This document shows positions 1 through 8,018 of a stretch of DNA of 64,000 nucleotides, piece after piece. The notes under the pieces are model-generated. The model was given only the letters and a program-made list of their open reading frames with translations, made no database searches and was not told the origin of the DNA. The stretch comes from Oscillospiraceae bacterium. GTDB lineage: Bacteria; Bacillota; Clostridia; Oscillospirales; Ruminococcaceae. The stretch's first letter is position 1. Each line of letters opens with the position of its first letter. The translations under genes were made by a program, and so were the position numbers. The stretch is taken from contig WRLY01000002.1 in the NCBI GenBank assembly GCA_009776305.1, positions 124,001 to 188,000 of the forward strand, given 5' to 3'.

Positions 1-1
1 A

Positions 2-1282
2 AGCCCGCGTCAAGAAACTTTGGATTTTGAAGCGACTAAGTTTGAGCCTTATGCGGAAACCGCAACCCAAACGATGCAGCCGGAAATTTCGTCTGCTGTA
101 AAGACTACGCCGAAAGCCGTAAAAGACGCCTTATCTTCTGCGCGTGAAAGTCTATCACGATTTCACGGTTGCATTTCCGCCGGTGACAAGCATACCGTAG
201 GGCTTAAAACCGACGGTACCGTTGTGGCTGTCGGCAGTAACGAGAATGGTCGTTGCGAAGTGGGGAATTGGCGTAACATAAAGGCAGTCTGTGCCGATGA
301 TTCTGACCATACCGTCGGTTTAAAGTCGGACGGAACTGTCATAGCTATCGGGTGGAATAAATACGGGCAGTGCGATACCTCCGACTGGCGGGACATTATT
401 GCAGTTTCATCGGGTGGGCATCACACTGTCGGCTTAAAGTCGGATGGTACGGTGATTGCCGCCGGCAGTAACCGCTACGGCAGGTGCGATACCTCAAACT
501 GGCAGGATATTGTCGCCGTTTCGGCTGGGGTTTCCCATACTGTAGGGCTTAAAAGTAACGGCACGGTGGTCGCCGTCGGCAACAATGATAAGGGTCAGTG
601 CGATGTGGGAAACTGGCTTGATATTATCGCTGTTTCAGCGGGCGATATTCATACGGCGGGGTTAAAATCCGACGGAACGGTCGTTGCGGTCGGGTTTAAC
701 GGTAGTGATGAATGTAATACCTATCTTTGGCGTGATATTGTGGCGGTTGCCGCTGGTTTTCAACATACGGTCGGATTAAAAAAGAACGGTACGGTGGTCG
801 CCGTCGGGAGAAACGATAAATTTCAGTGTGAAATCAGAGACTGGGAGAACATAGTTTCGATTTCTGCCAAGGGACTGCACACCGTCGGCTTAAAATCGGA
901 TGGCACAGTGCTTTCTATCGGAGAATATTCATCAGGTTTATGCGATACCTCTGAATGGAACGGCATAGGACTTCCTTTAACCGAGTTGATTATAGAACGT
1001 GAAAGGGCAGAGCGGGATGCCCAAAAAAAACTGGAAGATGAAAACAATCAACGTGAGCAGAAACAGCGGCTTTTAGAAGAAGAACAGCGTAAATCGGAAG
1101 AGGAAAAACTAAGGTCGGAGAGAATCCGCCATTTTGAAGAGCAGCAAAAGCAAGAGGAAGAATACCGAATCCGCGAGGAAGAAGAGCGTAAAAAACGCGC
1201 GCAACAGGGCTTGTGCGAATTTTGCGGGGGTAAATTTAATTTACTTGGGAAATGCAGGAATTGCGGCAGGATTGAAAAGTAA
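2..1282 (+). CDS. RCC1-repeat protein with coiled coil and zinc ribbon (5' partial)
   Basis: The frame is open to the left edge, so the true start lies outside the window. Seven near-identical repeats of about 38 residues (each with a HT[VA]GLKxxGTV core, then a Cys and a Trp) fit the RCC1/alpha-tubulin-suppressor beta-propeller family; seven blades would close a propeller. They are followed by a Lys/Glu/Arg-rich coiled coil of about 70 residues and a C-terminal four-cysteine zinc ribbon (CEFCGG...CRNCG). RCC1-like propellers are usually protein-binding; no enzymatic motif is visible. The repeats differ at many codons, so they are not a recent duplication. Partner and function are unknown. 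Confidence 0.8.
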   Translation, partial: SPRQETLDFEATKFEPYAETATQTMQPEISSAVKTTPKAVKDALSSARESLSRFHGCISAGDKHTVGLKTDGTVVAVGSNENGRCEVGNWRNIKAVCADDSDHTVGLKSDGTVIAIGWNKYGQCDTSDWRDIIAVSSGGHHTVGLKSDGTVIAAGSNRYGRCDTSNWQDIVAVSAGVSHTVGLKSNGTVVAVGNNDKGQCDVGNWLDIIAVSAGDIHTAGLKSDGTVVAVGFNGSDECNTYLWRDIVAVAAGFQHTVGLKKNGTVVAVGRNDKFQCEIRDWENIVSISAKGLHTVGLKSDGTVLSIGEYSSGLCDTSEWNGIGLPLTELIIERERAERDAQKKLEDENNQREQKQRLLEEEQRKSEEEKLRSERIRHFEEQQKQEEEYRIREEEERKKRAQQGLCEFCGGKFNLLGKCRNCGRIEK

Positions 1283-1295
1283 AATAACTAAATTT

Positions 1296-1327
1296 CCCCG
1301 CCGCCTTTTTAAAAAAGGGCGGCGGGG
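1296..1327. terminator. Bidirectional intrinsic terminator
   Basis: Ten-base GC arms (CCCCGCCGCC at 1296-1305 and its complement at 1318-1327) are extended inward by a T-run facing an A-run. The hairpin sits between the convergent RCC1-repeat gene and the GMP synthase gene. The U-tract is weak on both sides. Confidence 0.65.
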
Positions 1328-1368
1328 ACGTGTTTTATGTGTGTGCTATTTCAATGTCTTTGGGGTAT

Positions 1369-2340
1369 TTACTCCCACTCTATAGTACCAGGCGGCTTTT
1401 TAGTTATATCATACACCACCCTGCTGATACCGTCAACTTCACTTGTAATTCGACCCGAAACCTTCTCTAAAACTTCGTAAGGTATTTTGGCAAAATCCGC
1501 CGTTACTAAGTCGGCTGATTTAATTGCTCTGAGCGCCAAAATATAATCATAAACCCTTTTGCCGTCTTTGACACCTACCGAGCGCATATCAGTTAGTACG
1601 GCGAAATATTGATTTATGTCGTTGTTAAGTCCCGCTGTCGTTATTTCCTCACGGTAGATGTAATCTGCGTTCCTCAAAATATCAAGACGCTTTTTAGTAA
1701 CCTCTCCGATTACTCGAATCGCAAGCCCTGGTCCGGGGAAAGGTTGCCTTTTGGTTATGTAGTCGGGCAGACCAAGCAATCCGCTTATTTCGCGCACCTC
1801 ATCCTTGTATAATTCGCGTACCGGCTCTATTATGCCACGAAAATTCATGCTGTCGGGCAGACCGCCGACGTTATGATGGGATTTTACGGCGACGTTATTT
1901 TTGTCTCCGCTTTCAATCACATCGGTGTAAATCGTCCCTTGGGCTAAAAATTCTGTTTCGCCTAATTTGGCGGATTCTTCCTCAAAAACACGAATAAATT
2001 CTGCTCCGATAAGCTTTCGCTTAGTTTCGGGGTCGGTGACGCCTTTTAGTTTAGACAAAAATCTTTCCTCAGCGTTTACAATAATAAGGTTTAAATCCCA
2101 ATCAGCGAAAGCGTTTTTTACTTCCCGCGCCTCATTTTTTCTCATACAACCGTGGTCTACAAAAACGCAGGTAAGCCGTTTTCCGATTGCCTTTGACAGT
2201 AAAGCGGCGCAAACCGAACAGTCAACCCCACCCGACAGAGCTAATAAAACCCTGCCGTCTTTTACGGTTTCGCGGATTTTAATCATTTGGTCTTCAATAT
2301 ATTGACTTGCGAGAATTTGAGGATTCCTTAAATTTTTCAT
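1369..2340 (-). CDS. guaA: GMP synthase, ATP-pyrophosphatase (synthetase) subunit, no glutaminase domain
   Basis: The 323-residue product matches only the C-terminal two thirds of GuaA, which adenylates XMP and aminates it to GMP. The N-type pyrophosphatase P-loop SGGVDCSV lies near residue 36 (usually SGGVDSSV), [10 protein letters not shown] near 175, and the C-terminal dimerisation domain ends in KPPGTIEWE. The roughly 200-residue class I glutamine amidotransferase domain of ordinary bacterial GuaA is missing and no such gene is adjacent. This resembles the two-subunit archaeal arrangement (GuaAb). The start has a good ribosome site (AAAGGAG about 7 bases upstream) and its own promoter, so this is not a 5' truncation. 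The enzyme may use free ammonia or a glutaminase encoded elsewhere. Confidence 0.9.
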   Translation of the reverse strand: MKNLRNPQILASQYIEDQMIKIRETVKDGRVLLALSGGVDCSVCAALLSKAIGKRLTCVFVDHGCMRKNEAREVKNAFADWDLNLIIVNAEERFLSKLKGVTDPETKRKLIGAEFIRVFEEESAKLGETEFLAQGTIYTDVIESGDKNNVAVKSHHNVGGLPDSMNFRGIIEPVRELYKDEVREISGLLGLPDYITKRQPFPGPGLAIRVIGEVTKKRLDILRNADYIYREEITTAGLNNDINQYFAVLTDMRSVGVKDGKRVYDYILALRAIKSADLVTADFAKIPYEVLEKVSGRITSEVDGISRVVYDITKKPPGTIEWE

Positions 2341-2369
2341 GGTACACTCCTTTTGTTTTTATTCATTTA

Positions 2370-2398
2370 ATTTTACCATAGTCGGGAAAAAATTGCAA
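2370..2398 (-). promoter_or_regulatory. Sigma-A-type promoter for guaA
   Basis: On the minus strand: -35 TTGCAA (2393-2398), a 17-base spacer and -10 TAAAAT (2370-2375), about 30 bases upstream of the guaA start. Confidence 0.55.
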
Positions 2399-2405
2399 TA
2401 TTCGC

Positions 2406-2434
2406 TTGCAAAATAGGTTAGCATAAATTATAAT
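2406..2434 (+). promoter_or_regulatory. Sigma-A-type promoter for the gene at 2464
   Basis: -35 TTGCAA (2406-2411), a 17-base spacer and -10 TATAAT (2429-2434). It is divergent from the guaA promoter and lies 30 bases upstream of the next start codon. Confidence 0.6.
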
Positions 2435-2463
2435 ATAGTAAAAAAAGGACGTTTTAGAGTAAA

Positions 2464-3699
2464 ATGAAAATTATATTAAAAGATAATTACCTGTTGCTTG
2501 AGGCTTTAAGGAGGACAAAATCGGTCAGCCCGGACTGCCTTTTATTTGCCGAAAGCATTGAAAGTCAAATCATAAACCGCGAAACCTTTCGCCTCGCCCA
2601 AAAATACAGCGTCAACAGGTATGAACTGATTTTAATTCGCACAAAGCCCCTGTCTCTGTTTAAACTAAAATCTAAAACTTTAAAGAACCTGTCCGAGCCT
2701 GACGCCCGGCGCCTTATTCTGTTAAAATCCATATTAAAAGGTAAAAGCATTTATTTCAGCCGCCTTTTTATGAACGGCGATTGCTTTGAGTTTACGAAAC
2801 CCGGGCAGGTGGCTTTTGAAATTAAAACGCCAGACTGCAAAAAACTGAAAAAAATCAATAAACACCTGCAAAAAAATCAGTCGGCTTCAGATTCCGGGGA
2901 TTTGGGCGACTTCGGGGGCAAGACACGGCGGGAAATCTCAAGTCATAATGCCCGAATTAACGCCCAAACCGTAAACAGCCTTATTTTGTCGGCTAAACGT
3001 GATTTTGAATTTATATTTCATTTTAACACTGAAAAATTTTATCAGAATCTTACTGCTAAAGGGCAAACTTTCACCAAAGAAGCCGTAATCAAAATTTATG
3101 AAGATGAAAGATACACAAAAATTTTAGACCTTTCTGACGCACGTGAGCGAATGGGGTTTATCGCCCTTTACGCCGCGACCTTCTACGGATTGACTTTAAA
3201 CGACGTTTACTCGGTAGGAGGGATTTTCTCTCTTGATTCCGGTCGTGAAACTGAACAAAAAAAACACCTTGCCGGGCAAGATGTTTTTAACCTTGTATTT
3301 AATGAAAATCGTGAGGAAGTTCAAAAAAAAGTCTTTCAAATGGCAGAAACTCTGAGAAATCTCCCCCTGCCCGAAATCAATATGGAAATAAATAATCTTA
3401 TTCGCCAAAACTATACCCTCTATTGTGGGGCGGGCGACATAGGACGGGTTTTTTCCCGCCTTACATTAAGTCGGGACAGAAATCTTGAGGAAATGTTGCA
3501 AACTGCCCGCAGACTCTCTTTTTATGGTGCACTTGAAAGCCTTTATGATGAAATGCTGAAATCGGGCGAAATCCGTAAAAAAAGTGAGGTTTATAAACAG
3601 GCTAAAGCTTTCTCAAACGCTGCAGAAGGCAGAAAGTCGGCAAAAGAGCTTAATTTTACGGTTAAAAACGTTCAGTATTTGCCCCTTTTGAATAAATGA
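2464..3699 (+). CDS. Unrecognised 411-residue protein
   Basis: I do not recognise a family. The product is Lys/Leu-rich, has no signal peptide or membrane segment, and looks cytoplasmic and mainly helical. A Ser/Asp/Gly-rich stretch near residues 138-152 separates an N-terminal portion (about 1-135) from a C-terminal helical portion, suggesting two domains. It has its own promoter and a weak ribosome site. Its last 28 bases overlap convergently with the end of the SpoVB-like gene, and no terminator is visible between them. Codon use looks like the neighbours. Confidence 0.75.
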   Translation: MKIILKDNYLLLEALRRTKSVSPDCLLFAESIESQIINRETFRLAQKYSVNRYELILIRTKPLSLFKLKSKTLKNLSEPDARRLILLKSILKGKSIYFSRLFMNGDCFEFTKPGQVAFEIKTPDCKKLKKINKHLQKNQSASDSGDLGDFGGKTRREISSHNARINAQTVNSLILSAKRDFEFIFHFNTEKFYQNLTAKGQTFTKEAVIKIYEDERYTKILDLSDARERMGFIALYAATFYGLTLNDVYSVGGIFSLDSGRETEQKKHLAGQDVFNLVFNENREEVQKKVFQMAETLRNLPLPEINMEINNLIRQNYTLYCGAGDIGRVFSRLTLSRDRNLEEMLQTARRLSFYGALESLYDEMLKSGEIRKKSEVYKQAKAFSNAAEGRKSAKELNFTVKNVQYLPLLNK

Positions 3700-5540
3700 T
3701 TTTTTAACGCTTTTTTATCACTAAATAAAGTCATAATTAAATAAATTCCCGCTCCCGCTGCGACTGAAAACCCGAGGCGTAATATGTCAGTAAGGCTCAC
3801 AAAGATGAAATGGTACCCGATAATCGCGGCTATGCAACAAAGCAGGGAATTGCACAGTGCCTTGCAGAAAAATGCGGGGATTCCTATTTTTATTTTTATT
3901 AACTTTGCAAGACATATAAAACCTAAAACGCATATAACCGTATAACTGCTTACAGTCGCAATTGCCGCGCCACTTATGTTTAATTCGGGGATTCTTATAA
4001 GACAAAGATTTAAGCCGAGCTTAACAAAAGCGCCTGCAAGCATTATTTTAATCGGCAAGTCAGCCCTCCCAATTGCGTAAAAAACGCTGAACAGTGTTCC
4101 CGCTAACGACAGGGTCAGACCGCCGAGGCTTAAAATTAAAAGGGGACGGGCGCAGACTAAAGCCTCGGCGGGGCGGGAGCTGTAAAGCAGATTTAAAATC
4201 GGCTCTGAAAAAATCGCCATTCCGAGACAAAGGGGTAAACCTAACATAAATGTGCCTTTGAAAAGTATCTTTAAATTTCGCGCAATTGCCGCAGTCTGAG
4301 CATTACACTCCATGTTTCCCTGTTTATTTTCATAGGAGCAGGGATATTGTTCGTGGTTGCTCGCCACAAACACACCGCGAGTAGCAGAATCAGAACTGCA
4401 TGAATTTTTTTGTTTCTTTTTATAGGAGCAGGGATATTGTTCGTGGCTACTCGCCACAAACACACCGCGAGTAGCAGAATCAGAACTGCATGAATTTTTT
4501 TGTTTCTTTTTATAGGAGCAGGGATATTGCCCGTGGCGGCTCGCCACCCATGCCGCCGTGACGGCGGGGAGGGCACTTTTTCCGAGCATACCTGTCATGG
4601 CGGGGATTAAAGTGAACAATGAGGTCACAATACCTGTATAACTTCCGTAAATGAAGTTCCCAAGGTCGGCTAACTCAATTCCCCCTTGTAACCCGTAGGT
4701 GAATTCGGCAAGGAAAAACATCCTGTTTTTAGAAATGGCGAGGTTAATACTGTTAGTTATGGTAATTAAATCAATTAGCGAGTTAAGATTAATTGCCAAC
4801 GCACCGAGCGTAATGGGAAAAGCCTCTTTGAAAAATATTTTCAGAAGATTTACGCCGCTTTCCGGAGACGGGCTGAAATCCAATTCATCCTTTGATATAC
4901 CGTCGCCGTAAGAATCCCGTAAAAATAAAAAAAGCAGTCCTACGGCTTCGCTTACAGTTATACCCAAAACCGCCGCCGCTGCAGCATAGGGCAGGGAATC
5001 GGTCTTTAAAAGTACTATGTACGACAAAGCGACCCCCAAAGCCGCTTTTACCACAGCCTCAACTACCTGTGAAAGCGCGGTGGGGAGGGTGTTTCGCAGA
5101 CCTTCATAGTATCCCCTGTAAACTGCCGCAATACAGCAAAAAAACACCGACGGTGCGATAATCAGCATGGAGGGTATGCTTTTCGGGGCGTCGGCGACAA
5201 AACGTGCGAAAGGCACAGTAATAACTAAAATTATAACTGTACCCGCAAAACCTAACAGAGCCGCCGCGCGAAGGGCGACTTTTTTTATTTTACGGACATC
5301 GCCGTATTTTCCGGCAGCGGCGTTTTGAGCGACCATTTTGGTCAGAACTGTTGGAATAGCCGCCGCAGTCAGGGCATAAACAGGTCCGAACACACTATAC
5401 GCCGAGGAAAAATAGCTCATTCCCAAGCCCCCGAGAATATTCCCGAGCGGAATTTTCAAAAGCGCGCCGACCACCTTTGTTATTCCCATGGCAATAAAGA
5501 GAATGGCGGCGTTTTCAAGCATGGATTTTTTTCGTTGCAT
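3672..5540 (-). CDS. SpoVB/MurJ-like polysaccharide flippase with in-frame repeat insertion
   Basis: A polytopic membrane protein of the MVF/PST superfamily, closest by eye to stage V sporulation protein B (SpoVB), which is thought to export lipid-linked precursors for the spore cortex. The N-terminus (ENAAILFIAMGITKVVGALL) and the segment GLPLCLGMAIFSEPILNLLY are typical. At 622 residues it is about 80-100 longer than usual. The excess is a hydrophilic Cys/Lys/Ser-rich insertion between two hydrophobic segments, made of a tandem 30-residue unit. The ribosome site GGGGGAGA is strong. It is divergent from metA. The flippase fold is clear; whether the substrate is cortex, wall or capsule precursor is inferred. 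Confidence 0.85.
   Translation of the reverse strand: MQRKKSMLENAAILFIAMGITKVVGALLKIPLGNILGGLGMSYFSSAYSVFGPVYALTAAAIPTVLTKMVAQNAAAGKYGDVRKIKKVALRAAALLGFAGTVIILVITVPFARFVADAPKSIPSMLIIAPSVFFCCIAAVYRGYYEGLRNTLPTALSQVVEAVVKAALGVALSYIVLLKTDSLPYAAAAAVLGITVSEAVGLLFLFLRDSYGDGISKDELDFSPSPESGVNLLKIFFKEAFPITLGALAINLNSLIDLITITNSINLAISKNRMFFLAEFTYGLQGGIELADLGNFIYGSYTGIVTSLFTLIPAMTGMLGKSALPAVTAAWVASRHGQYPCSYKKKQKNSCSSDSATRGVFVASSHEQYPCSYKKKQKNSCSSDSATRGVFVASNHEQYPCSYENKQGNMECNAQTAAIARNLKILFKGTFMLGLPLCLGMAIFSEPILNLLYSSRPAEALVCARPLLILSLGGLTLSLAGTLFSVFYAIGRADLPIKIMLAGAFVKLGLNLCLIRIPELNISGAAIATVSSYTVICVLGFICLAKLIKIKIGIPAFFCKALCNSLLCCIAAIIGYHFIFVSLTDILRLGFSVAAGAGIYLIMTLFSDKKALKNHLFKRGKY
4332..4547 (-). repeat. 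90-bp in-frame tandem repeat inside the flippase gene
   Basis: Copies begin at 4332, 4422 and 4512, each with ATAGGAGCAGGGATATTG on the plus strand. The first two 90-base copies differ at very few positions; the third matches for about 35 bases, then runs into conserved flippase sequence. Because 90 is a multiple of three, the frame is kept and each copy encodes 30 residues containing two cysteines (QYPCSYK and NSCSSDS). The near identity points to recent duplication by slippage or unequal crossing-over. Confidence 0.95.
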
Positions 5541-5575
5541 AATATCTCCCCCGCAAGTTTGTCCTATATATACTA

Positions 5576-5604
5576 TTGAAAAAACTTTTATTATATGCTA
5601 TAAT
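5576..5604 (+). promoter_or_regulatory. Sigma-A promoter for metA
   Basis: -35 TTGAAA (5576-5581), a 17-base spacer and a perfect -10 TATAAT (5599-5604), 31 bases upstream of the metA start. I saw no SAM riboswitch or T-box in the short leader. Confidence 0.7.
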
Positions 5605-5635
5605 GATTCAGGAAAAAAGAAAAAGGAGAATTCCA

Positions 5636-6580
5636 ATGCCTATAAATATACCCCAAAACCTTCCCGCCTTTCAGACATTATCGGAAGAAAACGTCTTCGT
5701 AATTTCGGACGAGCGTGCGCTCCGTCAGGATATACGCGCCCTTGAGGTGGCAATTGTCAACCTCATGCCGACTAAAATCGAGACCGAAACCCAACTTTTA
5801 AGATTGTTAAGTAACACCCCTCTTCAGGTCAACATTACTTTTATAAGAACCGCTACCCATAAGTCTAAAAACACCTCGCAGGAACACATGTCAACCTTTT
5901 ACACTACTTTTGAGGAGATAAAGGGAAAGTATTATGACGCGCTGTTTATTACAGGCGCGCCGGTAGAATTATTGCCGTTTGAGCAGGTGACATATTGGAA
6001 TGAGCTTTGCGGAATTATGGAGTGGTCTAAAATCAACGCCTACAGCACAATACATATATGCTGGGGGGCGCTGGCGGGGCTTTATTATCACTACGGGATT
6101 GAAAAACGACCGCTTGAAAAAAAGCTTTCGGGGGTCTATCCTCAAAAGGTCAATGTTAAAAATCACCCGCTTTTTAAAGGTTTCGACGATATTTTTAACG
6201 TGCCTCACTCACGCTACACTGAGGTTAGCACAGAGGAAATAAGAAAATGCCCCGATTTAACGCTTTTAGCGTTATCGGAGCTTTCCGGGGCGCATATTAT
6301 CGCTGATAAGTCGGGCAGGCAAATCTTTATTACAGGTCATCCCGAATACGACCGCGAGTCTTTGAAAAACGAATATTTGCGCGACCTCTCGAAAGGGATT
6401 AATCCCGACTTGCCTTATAATTATTTCCCCGGCGACGACCCCGAAAAAGAGCCTTTCAACTCATGGGGAGCCCATGCCAGTCTTATGTATTCAAATCTGC
6501 TGAACTTCTGCGTTTATCAGGAAACGCCCTACTTAATAGAGGATATAAAGCCGTTGGTTACGCCCGAAACTGACATTTGA
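5636..6580 (+). CDS. metA: Homoserine O-acyltransferase (probably acetyltransferase)
   Basis: MetA activates homoserine by O-acylation, the first committed step of methionine synthesis. The 314-residue product starts with the typical MPINIPQNLPA, preceded by AAAGGAG. Counting from that start, the catalytic cysteine is Cys142 in HICWG and the His/Glu pair is His235 and Glu237 in GHPEYD, matching family numbering. Residue 111 is Glu (GAPVEL). In characterised Bacillus enzymes Glu111 goes with acetyl-CoA use and Gly111 with succinyl-CoA, so O-acetylhomoserine is the predicted product. The gene stands alone with its own promoter and terminator; hom, which supplies homoserine, lies about 36 kb away. 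Confidence 0.95.
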   Translation: MPINIPQNLPAFQTLSEENVFVISDERALRQDIRALEVAIVNLMPTKIETETQLLRLLSNTPLQVNITFIRTATHKSKNTSQEHMSTFYTTFEEIKGKYYDALFITGAPVELLPFEQVTYWNELCGIMEWSKINAYSTIHICWGALAGLYYHYGIEKRPLEKKLSGVYPQKVNVKNHPLFKGFDDIFNVPHSRYTEVSTEEIRKCPDLTLLALSELSGAHIIADKSGRQIFITGHPEYDRESLKNEYLRDLSKGINPDLPYNYFPGDDPEKEPFNSWGAHASLMYSNLLNFCVYQETPYLIEDIKPLVTPETDI

Positions 6581-6671
6581 CGGGTATGTGTGCGATTTTC
6601 ACAAAATAAACGATATTTATAGCTATTTCAAGAAAAAAAGAAAAAATAACTTTATTAAAGTAAAGTAAAAT

Positions 6672-6700
6672 AAAAAATGAGCGTTTACCGCTCATTTTTT
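6672..6700. terminator. Bidirectional terminator between metA and the membrane protein gene
   Basis: Twelve-base perfect arms (AAAAAATGAGCG at 6672-6683 and its complement at 6689-6700) flank a five-base loop. The T-run is on the plus side and the A-run gives one on the minus side. It overlaps the stop codon of the minus-strand gene. Confidence 0.85.
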
Positions 6701-7247
6701 ATTTCATTCGTTTTAAAAACTTCGGCTTAATCCATTTTTCTATAATAATCAAAACCTGTGAAAGACAAAGCTCATAGCATAAAAACGCGAAGTTTGCTGC
6801 GCCCCAAAAGCCGTAAACAGCCATATCCCCCATAAAGTCCATGCCCTCAAGCACCTTGTCAGCGCCGATAATTACGGCGAGTATCTGAAAGACGATAACG
6901 CAGGCGACGTTGAAAATCCCAAGTTTTATTATAAACTGCAAAAGTTTAGGCTTGATTAAAACAAGCTTGTCTCTTATTATAGGATAAAAGCCGAAAAAAA
7001 ATATAAAAACCGTATTAGCCTCGGGCTCGGGGATAACAAAAATCAATATCAGCGCCGAAGCCGAAAAAGATAAAAGCGCCCACTTGTAATTTATGAAGAT
7101 GCTTATAGTCCAAATCAAAATTCCTGAAATCGCAGGCATAGCGTATGTAAAACCGGGAACTAAAGAAACTAACATTATTATTACCGACAAGGCGCAAATG
7201 ATTCCGCAATAGGCAATTTTATAACTAATTCGCTTAAAGTTTCCCAT
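6699..7247 (-). CDS. Small polytopic membrane protein, family unknown
   Basis: The 182-residue product has about five hydrophobic segments and a basic C-terminus (KWIKPKFLKRMK). Size and topology resemble substrate-binding S components of ECF vitamin transporters or related small membrane proteins, but I see no diagnostic substrate motif, so that is only a suggestion. A good ribosome site (AGGAG) precedes the ATG. It is divergent from a MarR-type regulator gene, and a long palindrome lies between them, which raises the possibility that the regulator controls it. Confidence 0.7.
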   Translation of the reverse strand: MGNFKRISYKIAYCGIICALSVIIMLVSLVPGFTYAMPAISGILIWTISIFINYKWALLSFSASALILIFVIPEPEANTVFIFFFGFYPIIRDKLVLIKPKLLQFIIKLGIFNVACVIVFQILAVIIGADKVLEGMDFMGDMAVYGFWGAANFAFLCYELCLSQVLIIIEKWIKPKFLKRMK

Positions 7248-7278
7248 TTTTTGGTTACTCCTGATTAAATTTTTAAGA

Positions 7279-7311
7279 AAATTTAAAAAAATTATAAAAT
7301 TTTTTAAATTT
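7279..7311. promoter_or_regulatory. Near-perfect AT palindrome, candidate MarR operator
   Basis: Two 15-base arms (7279-7293 and 7297-7311), complementary at all but one position, surround a three-base centre. It lies between the divergent membrane protein and marR-like genes, just upstream of the marR promoter. MarR proteins commonly bind such dyads in their own intergenic region. It is extremely AT-rich, so chance is possible. Confidence 0.4.
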
Positions 7312-7336
7312 TTGCTGTTTTAATCGCAGTTTTCTA

Positions 7337-7365
7337 TTGACAATTTACAAAATAAGGTATATTAT
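7337..7365 (+). promoter_or_regulatory. Sigma-A promoter for the MarR gene
   Basis: Perfect -35 TTGACA (7337-7342), a 17-base spacer and -10 TATTAT (7360-7365), followed by a strong ribosome site GGGGGAGGG before the ATG at 7392. Confidence 0.75.
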
Positions 7366-7391
7366 ATAAGTAAGGGGGAGGGTTTTTAAAA

Positions 7392-7904
7392 ATGGCAAAA
7401 ACAAACAAAAAAGCAAAAGATTCGCCTGTTTCGCTTTCTAATGACGTCGCGAAGCTTTTTGACGTTCAGTTGCGCCTTGAAATGCTGAAAAACGGCATGA
7501 GAACATCCTACAGACATCTTCTGCATCCTCTTTCCCTCAAGGACGGGGTAACACAGCTCGACCTTGTACGAATCACAAAGCTTAAAGCGCCTACAGTAAG
7601 CACCACGCTCAGGAACATGGAGGCAGACGGCTTGGTAAGCCGCGAAACCGACAAAGACGACGCAAGAGCCACAAGGGTTTATATTACCGAAAAGGGCAGG
7701 GAAATTGATAAGAAAATGCGGGTTTCAGGCGTCCGGCTCGAAAAGATTTTTCTTAACGGTATTACGCCGGAGGAAAAAGAGCAGGTAATGACAATATTAA
7801 GCAAAATGAAAGATAACATGGAAAAGGCAAGTGGCATGATTCTTAACGATACTGACGATTTAGACGAAATCGGCTACGGAGAAACTGTAAATATTGACGA
7901 ATAA
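7392..7904 (+). CDS. MarR-family transcriptional regulator
   Basis: The 170-residue product has the winged helix-turn-helix layout of MarR: an N-terminal dimerisation helix, the recognition region TQLDLVRITKLKAPTVSTTL near residues 54-73, the wing DKDDARATRVYIT near 86-98, and a C-terminal dimerisation helix. An acidic tail of about 20 residues follows. MarR proteins repress or activate nearby genes in response to small ligands. No ligand can be inferred. The likely targets are itself and the divergent membrane protein. Confidence 0.9.
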   Translation: MAKTNKKAKDSPVSLSNDVAKLFDVQLRLEMLKNGMRTSYRHLLHPLSLKDGVTQLDLVRITKLKAPTVSTTLRNMEADGLVSRETDKDDARATRVYITEKGREIDKKMRVSGVRLEKIFLNGITPEEKEQVMTILSKMKDNMEKASGMILNDTDDLDEIGYGETVNIDE

Positions 7905-7942
7905 AAGTTACACTTTACATATTAAGCTTTAAAAAGTTTCCC

Positions 7943-7976
7943 AATCGTGCGGTTTATTTATTCCGCACGATTTTTT
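7943..7976 (+). terminator. Rho-independent terminator after the MarR gene
   Basis: Perfect ten-base arms AATCGTGCGG (7943-7952) and CCGCACGATT (7963-7972) are followed by a run of T. It may also end the minus-strand transcript that finishes at 8019. Confidence 0.85.
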
Positions 7977-8018
7977 ATTTTCTTTGCAGAAATATGATTG
8001 TTTCTGCCGACACGGCAG

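Noticed and set aside
4332-4547. CRISPR array
   Set aside because: The copies are contiguous and lie in a coding frame, with no spacers and no cas genes.
4271-4576. Second open frame of about 100 codons across the 90-bp repeat
   Set aside because: It is an overlapping frame of the flippase gene produced by the repeat; no ribosome site and no conserved sequence.
5605-5635. SAM riboswitch or T-box upstream of metA
   Set aside because: The leader is only about 30 bases, too short for either.
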